From Chondrus crispus (Eukaryota; Rhodophyta; Florideophyceae; Gigartinales; Gigartinaceae), in the NCBI RefSeq assembly GCF_000350225.1, contig NW_005179119.1:45920-102617 (forward strand): a stretch of 56,698 bases of DNA, in the 5' to 3' direction. Below the pieces are notes generated by a model. It had not been told where the DNA came from, did not search any database, and worked only from the letters and a program-made list of their open reading frames with translations. Below are positions 40,047 through 50,100 of the stretch, piece after piece. The position numbers and the translations under genes are program-made. Numbering within the stretch: the stretch's first letter is position 1; each line of letters opens with the position of its first letter.

Positions 40047-41249
40047 TCACGAGTCTTCCGCGAGCTCAACTTGGAAAAACCCGTCCTTGAAGTCGAAAGT
40101 AGAGAAGATGCTCTTCGTACCCATCCAGTCTAGCGTCGCTCTCACATCCTCCATAGGGTATGAGTTGGATACGGTTACCGAATTGAGTCCTCTAAAATCC
40201 GATGCTACCCACGGCGAGCCATCTTTCTTACGTACGAATACATTGCAGGCCGCCCACGGCGACTGAGCATGCTCAACTACTCCCATGCGGAGGAGCTTCT
40301 CCATGGCGTCCTTTTCCAGGTCTTCTTCCTTGAGAGACCGCCTCCGGACTTGGCAGCTGACTGGCTGTGGGCCAGTGGTGAGCTTGATCGAGTGGGTCAC
40401 TCCACGTATGCGTCCAAGGCCTTTGAAAACCTCTCTGCAATCCCATAGCACTAACTGCAGCCGTTCCTGCATGTCCACGTCGTCGTAGAACTGAGAAAGG
40501 TCCATTTCCCTTATAGTGTCGTCTACGTCCGCATCACTAATGGCGCCGACCATTTCCAGTTCGGAGCGGGCTCCATCGCAGTGTGACACCCTCCCTTTTA
40601 CCGAGCATCCATCCACCCTGATTTTTCCACGCATAGTAGCGAGGTTCAGGATGAGTTTATGCGGGCGCCAGAATCTGCTGCCAAGCAGTATACTAGAGAG
40701 AAGCTTCGACGCTACTCTCACAGGTTCCGTGAATTCCTCTCCCCACAGCATGAATTTGAGTGTGCCTCGGCCGCAGACTTCCATCTCGTGTCCATCGGCT
40801 GCGAATGCTGACGAATTTTCCTTCTTCCAGGTGCCGCCGTGCTGCTCAAACCATCCCCGGTCCACCCAGATCGAGCGGGCTCCGGTATCCAGTGGCACCC
40901 AAACCGCGTCCGTGCCGACGCCAACACGCACAACCATATCCTCCTTTGACCTTGGGTTGCTACCGACGTATCGACAGATGCGTTCCGAACGGTAGTGACC
41001 AGGCCCTCCGCTCGCCGCTAGTTTGTCGTGACTGGTGCGCCACGCGGCTGGAGGCGCCGCCCGCCCCATTCCCCGACCCATCCATTTTGGGAGACTGCAG
41101 CTTCTTCCCTTTGGTCGGGCACGCACCCGCCATATGCCCCTTCTTCCCACATCAGTAGCGAATGGCGTTTGCAAAGCTGTCTCCGTCGTGCGTCCTTCTG
41201 TCTTCGTCCCGAACGAGAGCGGTCTGCTCGTGTCCGGGGATATCTTCAC
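40047..41249 (-). pseudogene. gypsy 3 protease and N-terminal reverse transcriptase
   Basis: The protease has VWVPLDTGARSIWVDRGWF with catalytic Asp in place. Reverse transcriptase follows in frame (MDLSQFYDD, VEHAQSPWAACNVFVRKKDG, FSTFDFKDGFFQVELAEDS), and then a base loss gives a stop at 40047. The pol frame differs from that of gag and overlaps the Gag knuckle region. Confidence 0.88.
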
Positions 41250-42252
41250 CCTCGCAAGTTTCGTTCACGGGCTCCCCCATGTTCCTGGACAGAAAGGCGT
41301 CCCTCCGGCGAGGTCCCGTCATCATGGACACCCTCGCCGTCACCTCGTCGAAGGATCCTGGGATTGATAGAGCAAGGTTCTTCGTGCCACTTGGCAATGC
41401 CTGAATGAACCTGTCCAGCATGGCATCATCCGACACTTGCGCGGAGAGTGCCAGAGCAGATGCCCTCACACGGATGGCAAATGCTTCTATACTCTCCTTG
41501 CCTTCGCGCCACGCTATATTATCAAATCGAAGGTGCAACGATCTCCTTTGGCTTGCATTGCACAACCTCCCCTCCAGCATTTCCCAGAGCTCCTCCGCGT
41601 CAGCATCCAAATACTCTGCTGCCACTGACTCGTAGATCGCGAGTGCGCTTCGCGAGAAAACACAAGGAAGCAAGCGGCTATATGTTCCCTTCTGGATGGG
41701 GAAGTCCTGGCACAAGCGTTTCCAGGCCTTCTTTGCGGCGAAACAATTACTATCGCCAGGCTTTCTCACGGAAAAGGCCTCCGGGGCTTTAGAGTAGATC
41801 TTAAAGGCGTTTTGCGGACCTAATGTGTGCTTGACACAATTGTCTACCCCTGAATTTCCACCCTCATTTTGATCTGGATTGCTGACATGACCTGCACCTA
41901 TCGATCCCTGCTCGTCTTTGTCGGTGGTATCGTCGGCGGTCCTCTTTGCGCCTTGCAATCCAGTCTCCTACGCGATCCCGAGGTTCGTTACAGCACTTCC
42001 CATCTCTACAATTGCCGTGGTGTTACGGCTCATGTGGCTGAGAATATCGTCCATGAGGTCTTTGAACGACGCCAGAACGTTCAAAATGTCATCCACGCCG
42101 TGCAAATTCTCCGCACGCTCTCGCTTCTCCCCTGATCCGACGGCCTCTTGAGTGTCAAATTCGACACGACGGCGCATCGGGTCACGGGTCATCGCAGGTG
42201 TCACAGTGCTCGTAGCGCTTGTGTCCTCGCCGGCAATCTCTCTCGGCTCCAT
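41050..42252 (-). pseudogene. gypsy 3 Gag, two in-frame stops
   Basis: ATG at 42252 opens MEPREIAGEDTSA. A TAG at 41968-41970 interrupts, and the same frame goes on through the capsid domain (FKIYSKAPEAFSVRKPGDSN, LCNASQRRSLHLRFDNIAWR). A TGA near 41155 then falls inside the CCHC knuckle, whose remaining part reads CGKKGHMAGAC; the expected first Cys position reads Arg. The Gag of this copy would therefore lack its nucleic-acid-binding knuckle. Confidence 0.85.
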
Positions 42253-42357
42253 CTTCGTCTTACGGTCGCTCGACTCCTGCGTTGCGGCCCTTTCATCTCT
42301 TTCCTTTTGCGAAGGGTTGACTTCGCAAGCTCGTTAGACAAACTAACACATTTATTA

Positions 42358-42685
42358 TGTTGTGGCTCGTCCCGAGCCACAGTCACTTCTGAGAAAATCT
42401 TTTACCTCCGTTCGGTGGGAGGACAGGCGTCAAGAACACAAGAGTCCACTTGATGTCCCTGTCGAGAAATCTACTTGATGCCTGCCTCTCCCCCCACCCC
42501 CTTGCCCCTCTACCCTTATCTCTGCCCTAGGAGCCCCTATCGAACCGAGACAGCGCGCCTTTCCCTTCGGTCGTCCAAACGAAACCCCGCCCGCTTGCCT
42601 TCCCCCCGCCGCGATCGAATCGCAACGCATGCGCTTCCCCTTCTGTGCAGCACGAAATGCCAGGCTTACACGCGCATTCCTGACA
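42358..42685 (-). repeat. 5' LTR of gypsy 3 (right)
   Basis: The 328-bp copy is followed by GTAC. No TGG-type primer site follows its inner end; the adjoining minus-strand sequence starts TAATAAATGTG. Confidence 0.95.
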
Positions 42686-42689
42686 GTAC

Positions 42690-43251
42690 TGTAGGCCTCA
42701 AAGCGGTATTCGTACACGTGTAGCAGCGACTTCAGCAAAGCACTGCCCTCAAAAACCTCTTCGTGGATCAGATTGTGGTGATCCTTCGAAGCAACAATGC
42801 ATGTCCTTCAGCAACATCAGTCGATCATGTTGCTGAAGGACACACTGTGCCTCCATTTTTAACTATGTGCAGAGGTCATAGCGTTTGACCATCTTCCTCA
42901 ACAGGTCGACGTGCCTGGGTGCCTCATGAGAACAACTCTTTTTTGGCCTCAGGGCTCAAAGCAAAGCTCACAGAATGTGCCGAAAAGTACCCGGGTTGAG
43001 ACGTCTTGTGTTTAAAGCGTTGTCATCCACACTGCTTACTTTGTCACGTCCTTTACTACGCCTTCACACGCACCTACCTGACCTTTCAAATCACGAGCAG
43101 TGCCAGGTCTCACTCCCCCAGAGCGCACGCGCCCCCCTTCCCCCCTTGCTAGAACAGACCTACACATCCTCCTTCACCCTGCGTTTATCACATATACACA
43201 CCGTCTCTCTTCCTCTTGCTTTTCTCCGAAGACAGAGCACCTGCGCGCAAG
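42690..43251 (+). other. Host DNA between gypsy 3 and the PrsW-like gene
   Basis: The first bases restore the interrupted AGTACTGTAG motif. A strong hairpin lies at 42802-42842. From about 43050 the plus strand is C/T-rich and probably is the promoter or leader of the gene at 43252. Confidence 0.6.
42802..42842. repeat. Perfect 16-bp hairpin, 9-base loop
   Basis: TGTCCTTCAGCAACAT (42802-42817) and ATGTTGCTGAAGGACA (42827-42842) are exact inverse complements around CAGTCGATC. It lies 410 bp upstream of the PrsW-like gene. It could be a small-RNA precursor, a miniature transposon remnant or a DNA hairpin. Confidence 0.95.
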
Positions 43252-44379
43252 ATGGTCGTCCCGAGGAGGACCCCTATCGTTGGTGCAGATGATTCCTCCA
43301 TTCCAATCGGATCATCACCATCCTATGGATATTCTGGCGCGCGCCGAAATCCCTTCTACTTTACTCGTCGCCGTACTGTTTCTTTCCGCAACCCTTGCCT
43401 ACTGTTTCTTGTGCTTCTCTTTATACTCCTACTCTTTTTTGCTGTTTTCACCACTCCAGACTATGGCCTTGGATTTCTCTTTGTTCTCATCTCTCTTCTC
43501 CCCGCAGCCGTCGTCGGTTGGTTCATTTTGTCTCGCTTCCGAGACGAAATTGTTGGCAGGCCTTTCTTGTTCCTACAATTTCTTATCGGAGCCATCCCGC
43601 TTATCTTGTTCATTATCCCACTTGAATTGATAACCACGACTGCCGTTTTGATCCCCATCGTATTTGCCATTCGTGGTGATTTAGAGGAGGATTTGCCAAA
43701 AATAATTGAGGCTGCCGAAGGAGGAAACTCTAAAGCCGTGCAGCATTTAATTCAACAGCTTGCACAAACGATTCCGCTTTGGTCGATTATTCTCTCCTTG
43801 GTGTCAGTGTTGATCGCCTATGTAACAGCTGGCGCACTTGAAGAATTTGGGAAATGGTTTGTTGCTAGCCGGCACATCGGTCTTGAATGCAAGTGTGGTC
43901 GGGACGAAAGGAAAGTCGGTTGTCGTGGCATCATGGCTTCTGCTTGTATGACGGCTCTCGGTTTCGCCACAATGAAGAATATTGGATACGTGTCGGGAAT
44001 GGCAAGAGCGGCCTCACAAAACAGTAGCGCAGAACTGCGCAGCCTTGTTTTTCTTGCTCTCTTCCGAGGTCTTCTCGCTTTCCCAGTTCACGTCGGAACC
44101 CAGTTATACGTCGCGATCACAGCATCACAGAGGCACATCTTCATGGACGACGTCAGCGTGCCGTGGGCCCTTTTTCATGCAATACTCTTTCATGGCACGT
44201 TCAATGTCCTTACGTTTTTATCAGAAGCCCTTGTCGCTCTGAGATTGTGGCCTGCTTGGATGTCCCTGTTGGTACCAGTAAGTGACATTATCATGGTTGT
44301 TCTGCTCCTCCTTGTGTGTAGGGCACGGTATAAGGCCTTGCTGGAACGCGAGAGAACGGCTACGTCAGAGCCCGTGTAA
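43252..44379 (+). CDS. PrsW-like intramembrane protease homologue
   Basis: The product has 375 aa from the first ATG (AAGATGGTC). After a polar N-terminus of about 45 residues come about eight hydrophobic segments. PrsW-family motifs appear in order: ALEEFGKW (EExxK at 197-201), GFATMKN (238-243), a histidine in FPVHVGTQ (His280) and HGTFN (HxxxN at 314-318). PrsW is a membrane-embedded protease of the same superfamily as CPBP/Rce1-type enzymes; in Bacillus it cleaves the anti-sigma factor RsiW. Here the second motif, usually FxxxEN, has Lys242 in place of Glu. The other motifs are intact, so activity is uncertain. A Cys-containing loop (ECKCGRDERKVGCR) between motifs 1 and 2 may bind metal or form disulfides. 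The substrate is unknown. Confidence 0.75.
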   Translation: MVVPRRTPIVGADDSSIPIGSSPSYGYSGARRNPFYFTRRRTVSFRNPCLLFLVLLFILLLFFAVFTTPDYGLGFLFVLISLLPAAVVGWFILSRFRDEIVGRPFLFLQFLIGAIPLILFIIPLELITTTAVLIPIVFAIRGDLEEDLPKIIEAAEGGNSKAVQHLIQQLAQTIPLWSIILSLVSVLIAYVTAGALEEFGKWFVASRHIGLECKCGRDERKVGCRGIMASACMTALGFATMKNIGYVSGMARAASQNSSAELRSLVFLALFRGLLAFPVHVGTQLYVAITASQRHIFMDDVSVPWALFHAILFHGTFNVLTFLSEALVALRLWPAWMSLLVPVSDIIMVVLLLLVCRARYKALLERERTATSEPV

Positions 44380-44999
44380 ATACAAAGGATACGCTTACTT
44401 CTCTAAACCGCGTTGCTCATCATTTGCCTTAGCATTGATTTTCTACCGATCAAAGGCACGTACGACCCGGGTCGAGTCGCAGCCAAATGATGTGAATGGC
44501 TACCTGCTTCTTGTACCAGACGGGTAAGCGGTAACGATCTCTATTTTGGCGCAGATCTGCGTAAAACTGCCGCTGTTCCAAGGAAACTAGTAGCACAGCG
44601 TTACTTATGCCTAGTTTGATTCACAGTTAGATTCGGGCCTTTACTTCAGGCAGGAGCAAGTATCGCTTCTGTTGGCCGCGATGGTGGCAACGCTGCGACG
44701 TTGGACACGAGATAAGGGGAAAGAATAACTTGTAGGCAGTCACTGTCCGCTGCAAGCGAAAAAGCTGGCTGTGTATGTGATACCCAGGAGGCCCTCCCTT
44801 CATATGCTGCGAGCAGCAGGAGCCCCATATGGAATGTCCATGAGGAAGAAGATTCCGCGTTCATTCCGAACGCGAATTGGAAGTTCCTTTGAGTTACCAG
44901 GATACAAACGAAGAAACCGATGGATTAGTTGCAATTTCGCAGTCATTGGCGCATGGTATCGTTGAAGTCATCCACGTACCACTCGCGTTTTCGAAAACT
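44380..44999. other. Intergenic DNA between the PrsW-like gene and the Pol X remnant
   Basis: No separate gene is recognised. The right part, read on the minus strand, may contain decayed C-terminal Pol X sequence near 44830-44960, but I could not align it convincingly. Confidence 0.45.
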
Positions 45000-46036
45000 T
45001 TTACCTATCAACCCTTTGGATTCCTGTATGGTTCAAGCTGTGTCCGAGAGCGCGTGCCTTCGATCTCATCGACCTTCGTAAATAGCCACCAAGAGGCAAG
45101 TGTTAGTGTCGACACAAGATTGGATGGCGACAACAGTTCCCGTCGATCGGTTCACAATTTGGATCGACTTTTGAAGTAACATGCCTATTGAAGAGGGCAC
45201 TGCCAGTGCAGGTCAGAAGGGCGAAAGGGGATTCTTCATGTGGCACTGCAAACAAGTCTGCTGTTGCATGCGGTCGTCCTGGGAAGCGGAAAATCCCTAA
45301 ACATTTCGCTTCCTCCGTAGTCAAATCGTTAGTGAGTACGCCACGCCCTTCTTTCTCATTCCTTTGACTACTTTGACGAACTCGAATCTTAGTTGCTCAC
45401 TCGAACCGCAAATAAGGATGTCAACGTCCCCGCAATCTTTTTTGCCTCTGAGATAGCTGCCCGCGACGGTAATGTCCAAGGACTGGTCCACAGATTTGAC
45501 CACCATACGAACAAACTTCTCCAGTTCAGCCACATGCCTTCTCGGAATACGTAGTAGCAAGTCTTCGTAGTGACGAAGACCAATCTTTTGATTCCGGTTG
45601 AGAATCTGAGAATCGTGCCTGACCGCATCTCGTATCTGAGTAAAGCTTTTGATCCCCTGAACTATAAGATGTGAACCTTGACAGTGCTAATGCCCCACAC
45701 ATTACGGAGCTGACAGCAGTACGCTCTGCGTTCTTCGCGATCCTTCTCACGCTTCACGAGTTCTCGATCGTACTTGTACTTGTCAAAAGATAGCGCATTA
45801 GCGTCCAACTGAACGCGAGCAAGGTCGGGTTTCTTCAGCTTAGCCGTGAATCCAGCAAGTCCAGAATTTAAATACAGTTTCCAAATCTTTGCGCGCTTCA
45901 CTCCACGCCTCCCACCGCTCCTCTCAATCTCGCCGTTTCCACTTCCAATGCCCCCCACGCGAGCTTCTTCCCCTCCATCCTCTCCATTTTCCTCGCTCTC
46001 TTCGTCCGAGCTATGCTGAGCCGCACGTAGTATGCT
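45000..46036 (-). pseudogene. Family X DNA polymerase (beta/lambda type), disrupted
   Basis: Family X polymerases fill short gaps in base-excision repair and end joining. On the minus strand: an acidic and basic N-terminal stretch; a helix-hairpin-helix region around LRNVWGIST; the fingers (RDAVRHDSQILNRNQKIG, LRHYEDLLLRIPRRHVAELE); the palm signature VAGSYLRGKKDCGDVDILI with both catalytic Asp (45420-45428); and the third catalytic Asp in HATADLFAVP (45256-45258). The thumb follows (FALLTCTGSALFNR, then SMRSKARALGHSLNHTGI at about 45015-45070). The frame changes near 45665 and 45325. About 100 bp with stops separates FNR from SMRSK; that gap could be an intron (a GC-AG boundary fits) or decay. 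No N-terminal ATG was found. All catalytic Asp are kept, so the gene may be recently inactivated, or sequencing errors may be involved. Confidence 0.8.
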
Positions 46037-47119
46037 TTACCAATCTACTCCTTCTCTCCCTTTTTCTCGGCCATATCGCACTTGGCCGCATTCTTCTCCG
46101 TTTGAAAATAGTCTTTCTCTTCATCATACGCGATATGCACCGTGATTTAAATACAATTCTCAATAAATTGAATTACAGTATTTGCAACAGCGCTAATGCC
46201 CGTGTTGACTGGGAATTACGAGGGAGTACCCAAGGGACCCAAGGAAAAACCCGGTCAACACGGATGCAAACTGCGAACTGCGAGTTGCGTGTGTCATACT
46301 CACATGTCATGTCATGCGACTTCAGAGTCCAGAGTCCACGTGTCGACGTTCATCCCGAAGTCGCATGAGTATGACAGTTGCACTGAGTATGATACTGGTC
46401 TGGTAAAGGGGGGGGGTACTGTACTCCAATTGTGGAACAGAATTTGTCCACGACCCCGTAAATTTTAGGCGAGGCTGTGCTGTTCCAAGCAGAGTTTTGA
46501 GGCATGTGTTAACTGATACACGTGTACTGCAGCAGTGCCGTAGCCAACCGGCCTGAACAACTGTACAGTACCCTTGGGTACGTGCAGTAAATAATAGTAC
46601 AGGTACTGTAAAGGGTAAATTTACTCTTGGTACTGTAGCCGCTCCATTCTACACCAAGAAACAGTTTCGTTTCCGGACCAATGCGTGTCCCAACACAGCA
46701 TGTCAGGTGCACGGGTGAAAAACCATCCTTCATACTGTACCAACGTGGATTTCCATCGCCCAATAGGCTGCCCGGCAACGGATCAGAGATCAAATTAACA
46801 ATCCTTGGGGAACTTTCCCGCCCTCATCCCCACTCTTCATCTGTTGATCCCCTGTGTAGACGCGGTGCTCCTTGCCGCGTCCGCTGGAGTTAACGCCCTC
46901 GTCCCACCAAAAGCGATCGATCTTTGCCGTGACGACAAAGCCGTCGAAACAGTGCTTCGCAAATATCAATCCTCTTCCAACCCGCACAACGGCACCACAA
47001 AGGCTGACTATCTATCAACGTGCCAGCCCCCACCGCTTCCATCAAGCCGGAAACCCCAAGCCATCCTGCTGTCACCGCGCCCATTACCATCCTCTCACTC
47101 TGGCTGACAAGTTTCTCAC
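46037..47119. other. Intergenic DNA rich in short palindromes
   Basis: It contains an inverted repeat at 46292-46376, GTACCCTTGGGTAC at 46568-46581 and several GTACTGTA motifs between 46410 and 46740. The final 150 bases are C-rich and precede the ATG at 47120. No gene is recognised. Confidence 0.6.
46292..46376. repeat. Inverted repeat with an 11-base bulge
   Basis: The right arm 46357-46376 (GAAGTCGCATGAGTATGACA) is the exact inverse complement of 46292-46302 plus 46314-46323. The left arm carries an extra CATGTCATGTC between those halves. Confidence 0.85.
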
Positions 47120-50100
47120 ATGACACAAACTAAAAAAGCCAACGAATCGCGTATTGCATTCCAGCCACTTCACGCAACCCTCATCCTGGACGCCTGGAAA
47201 CAGGAGGTCCTCAAGCATCCCCCATTCGCCCTTCGTGAACAAGCAGTCGCAGCTGCCCCCGATAATGCTTCCTCAGCCCCGTTTACGGGCCCCGTGTTCG
47301 CCACTCGGGTTTCCGTCGCCGCTAATGCTGCCTTGCGTCCGCGACAGAAGAAACTCTCGCCCGACTTTGTGGACGCCGCCATGCAAAAATGGAGACGCAT
47401 GTACTATGACATTCGCGCCGAGTACTTAGAAGGGAAGGATTTCCAGTACTTCGACGGATTTCCACGGGTGAAAGAGATATGCACCCTTGAGGGAGTTGTC
47501 GTTGCCCATTTAAAGGAGAGGAGAATCAACAGGACAGGGCATGCCATACCTGTCGAGGAACAAAAATCTACTAAACACAAGCGTGGTCGGGTTGACCACG
47601 ATGACGAGGAAGTAATTGACAGCGGCGACGGCTACGCATTTGTTCACAAGTCTGATATCGACGACCCTCCCACCATTCGCAAAGCAACCGGAACTATGTC
47701 TCAACCACCACGAAAACCTGACACACCCCAAGGTCTCTCTTCCCGACGGCGGAGATTACCGCCCGCAGTATCACCGGTCCTCTCCATGAGAAATAGGCAG
47801 TCGTGGGACCAGCGATCGCCCCTTCAACTCCCTGATACCGTCGCTGACGCCGCCAGAAGGCATTCGCCCACGCCTTTCTCCCCGCCCACGCCGCGCCCTG
47901 TTCGCCCTCTTCCCCCACTGCATCCGGGGAGACGGCCACTGTCTAACAGAGTTGCCTCGCACCCCGCTACTCGGCCGCCACCGATCTCTACGGCAGTGGC
48001 AGTACCGGAAGGGGCACATGCCCAACCCGTGCTGAATGCCAGTGCAGATGTGGATACGTTCAGCCCGCCGGAGCTTCTCTACAAACCGGCGCAGATCGCG
48101 GAACTAGCGCCGACTCTTCAGAAAAGAAAGATGTCGGTTGGGAAGCGCAAACCGAACCTTTCTTCAAAGCAGACGCCGCGAAAACCAGACGCGCGAAAAC
48201 GTAAGGAGGTCGCTGTTCGAAACCTGTCGAAGCCTTTCTCAGCAAGCGGCGACCTGGATGGACAAAAGAAATGTTTATCTCCGACGCCTGTTCATGGAAA
48301 GAGTCTGCAAGCCCTCCAACCTGAGCGCAAGGATGGCTACAAGCAGGCGTCGAGAGCAAAGATTTCGTCGACAACACGGAGAAAGAACAAGGCTGATACA
48401 GAATTTGAAGTCGGCGAATCCCCGGCAGACACAAAACCCTTGCAAAGCCCCATTGTGCAGCTACAGCCCGAAATGCGCTCCAGTAAACGACCGCGCCTCC
48501 GAAGATCACGGGCATCTCCACCTACAACGGAAGGAGTGATGAATGCGAGTCAGGTTTCTCCTTCATTATCATCGTCCTCCAGGCTGGGTTCTCCCGAGGT
48601 GATCGTGGTGCCATCAGGAGAAGAGCGCCGGAGCGGGGAGATGGCGGCAGACCCGATTCGCGTCCAAGGGGGGATAAATTTGAACAGGCGGGTTCCATCT
48701 TCTCATCTAAACTCGCAGGCAGGTGAAGAACAACAATTGTCATGGGTGGCGCATAAGGAGCAGAGCGGGACAGCAGGTCCACCCGGTAAAGCAAAGGAGG
48801 GAAGGCTGTCGAACAATGAGTCTAGTGATGACCTGAAAGGAATCAATCGGTCGTCAAACGGTGAGTCTAGTGGTGACCTGGAAGCAATTAATCGAAAACG
48901 GAAATCGTCTACGTCTTCTTTGGAAGAGCTTGCCGCTCAATCAGTTGACAAGGGAGGGGAAAGGTTGTCCAGCAAGGACTCAGAGGACAATGCGCAATCC
49001 CATGAGAACGTTTTCCCGCGTCCCATCAAGGTGGCAACCGCACGTGGACGAAAAAGCACATCAAGGAGCCGTAAACCTAGTGAAGGGACTGACGATTCCA
49101 TCCCAGTCTCCAAGACTAAGGAAAGTAGCTCTTCAAGTACTGCAAAGGCGAACGAAGGAGCACCATGGCTTCTCGAAAACGCAAAAAATGCTCTGGATCG
49201 ACCAGCACAGGTTAGCAGAAAAGCACCCAGCGAGCTCCTGGACGGGTACAATGACCCGAAGCGGCTTACCAGGCTTTTGGCGTCATCCCTGGTGATCGAA
49301 GAGGCACGTTGCGTTCCAAGACGGGATCTAAACCGATGTCGTCGGCTTGGTCCATGCAAGACTGTCAGTCGTGCTTCGCAGAAGCACTCTTTGGTTCATA
49401 ATGAGCGAAGACTTCGGTTCAAAGGAATCTCGCGTCGCTTGCTTGAAGGGGCTAAGTCACATGGGCAGGAAGAGATCACATTACAGAGGAAAGAATGTTC
49501 AAGTGTACAGGACCCGAATTCGAGGAGCAGTTCTCCATCGAAGAAAGTCCGAACTTCAAATGCTCTTTCTAAGATGCAGTGCGCACATGATCGATCCGTT
49601 CGAGACGTTTCCATTCCGTCCCAACCTCTGGAAGTATCTGCGGACGCGGGGATCGAGAGCTCGGACGACCTATTAGAAATGTTTATAGGAACAATGTCCC
49701 CATCGAAGCGATTACACGAGAAGGAAATGATTGATATAGATTCTTTCATGCCCGAATGCGAGATTCAGGAGAAAGATGACATAAGTTCGCCGCAAGGAAG
49801 AAAAACAAATGGCCCGGATAGGCTTGTCGAGAAGGAGAAGAATGTTTGCTCTGTTCTGCAGCCTTCCTCCATCATAGCCGCTCAACAGAGCGGCCCTGTT
49901 GACTCTTCAAAAGGCCACGGCGCTGTTCCCCACGTGCAGGATCCATTGTCGCTTTCAATCTCAGCGAAGGTACGAAATGAGAGCATCTCCGCTACCCAGC
50001 AACCATCGATTGCAAATGCTACCGAGAGAGAAGCACAATACGCAGTAGGGGGCAATCATCCAAGAGCCCCTGGTGCTACAGGAGTAGGTGAGGTGGGACA

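Larger units (their letters stand above)
37053..42685 (-). mobile_element. Full-length but decayed Ty3/gypsy element (gypsy 3)
   Basis: Two 328-bp LTRs (37053-37380 and 42358-42685) begin TGTTGTGGCTCG and end TTCCTGACA. They are flanked by GTAC on both sides (37049-37052 and 42686-42689); if the shared terminal A is counted as target, the duplication is AGTAC. The LTRs differ at about eleven of 328 positions. On the minus strand: gag, protease, reverse transcriptase, RNase H, integrase. Reverse transcriptase before integrase defines Ty3/gypsy. There are several stops and frame changes. A clear polypurine tract precedes the 3' LTR. Confidence 0.95.

Noticed and set aside
46196..46468. Possible small protein of 90 codons
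   Set aside because: The frame runs through an inverted repeat and motif-rich DNA, has no domain and shows no sign of coding constraint.
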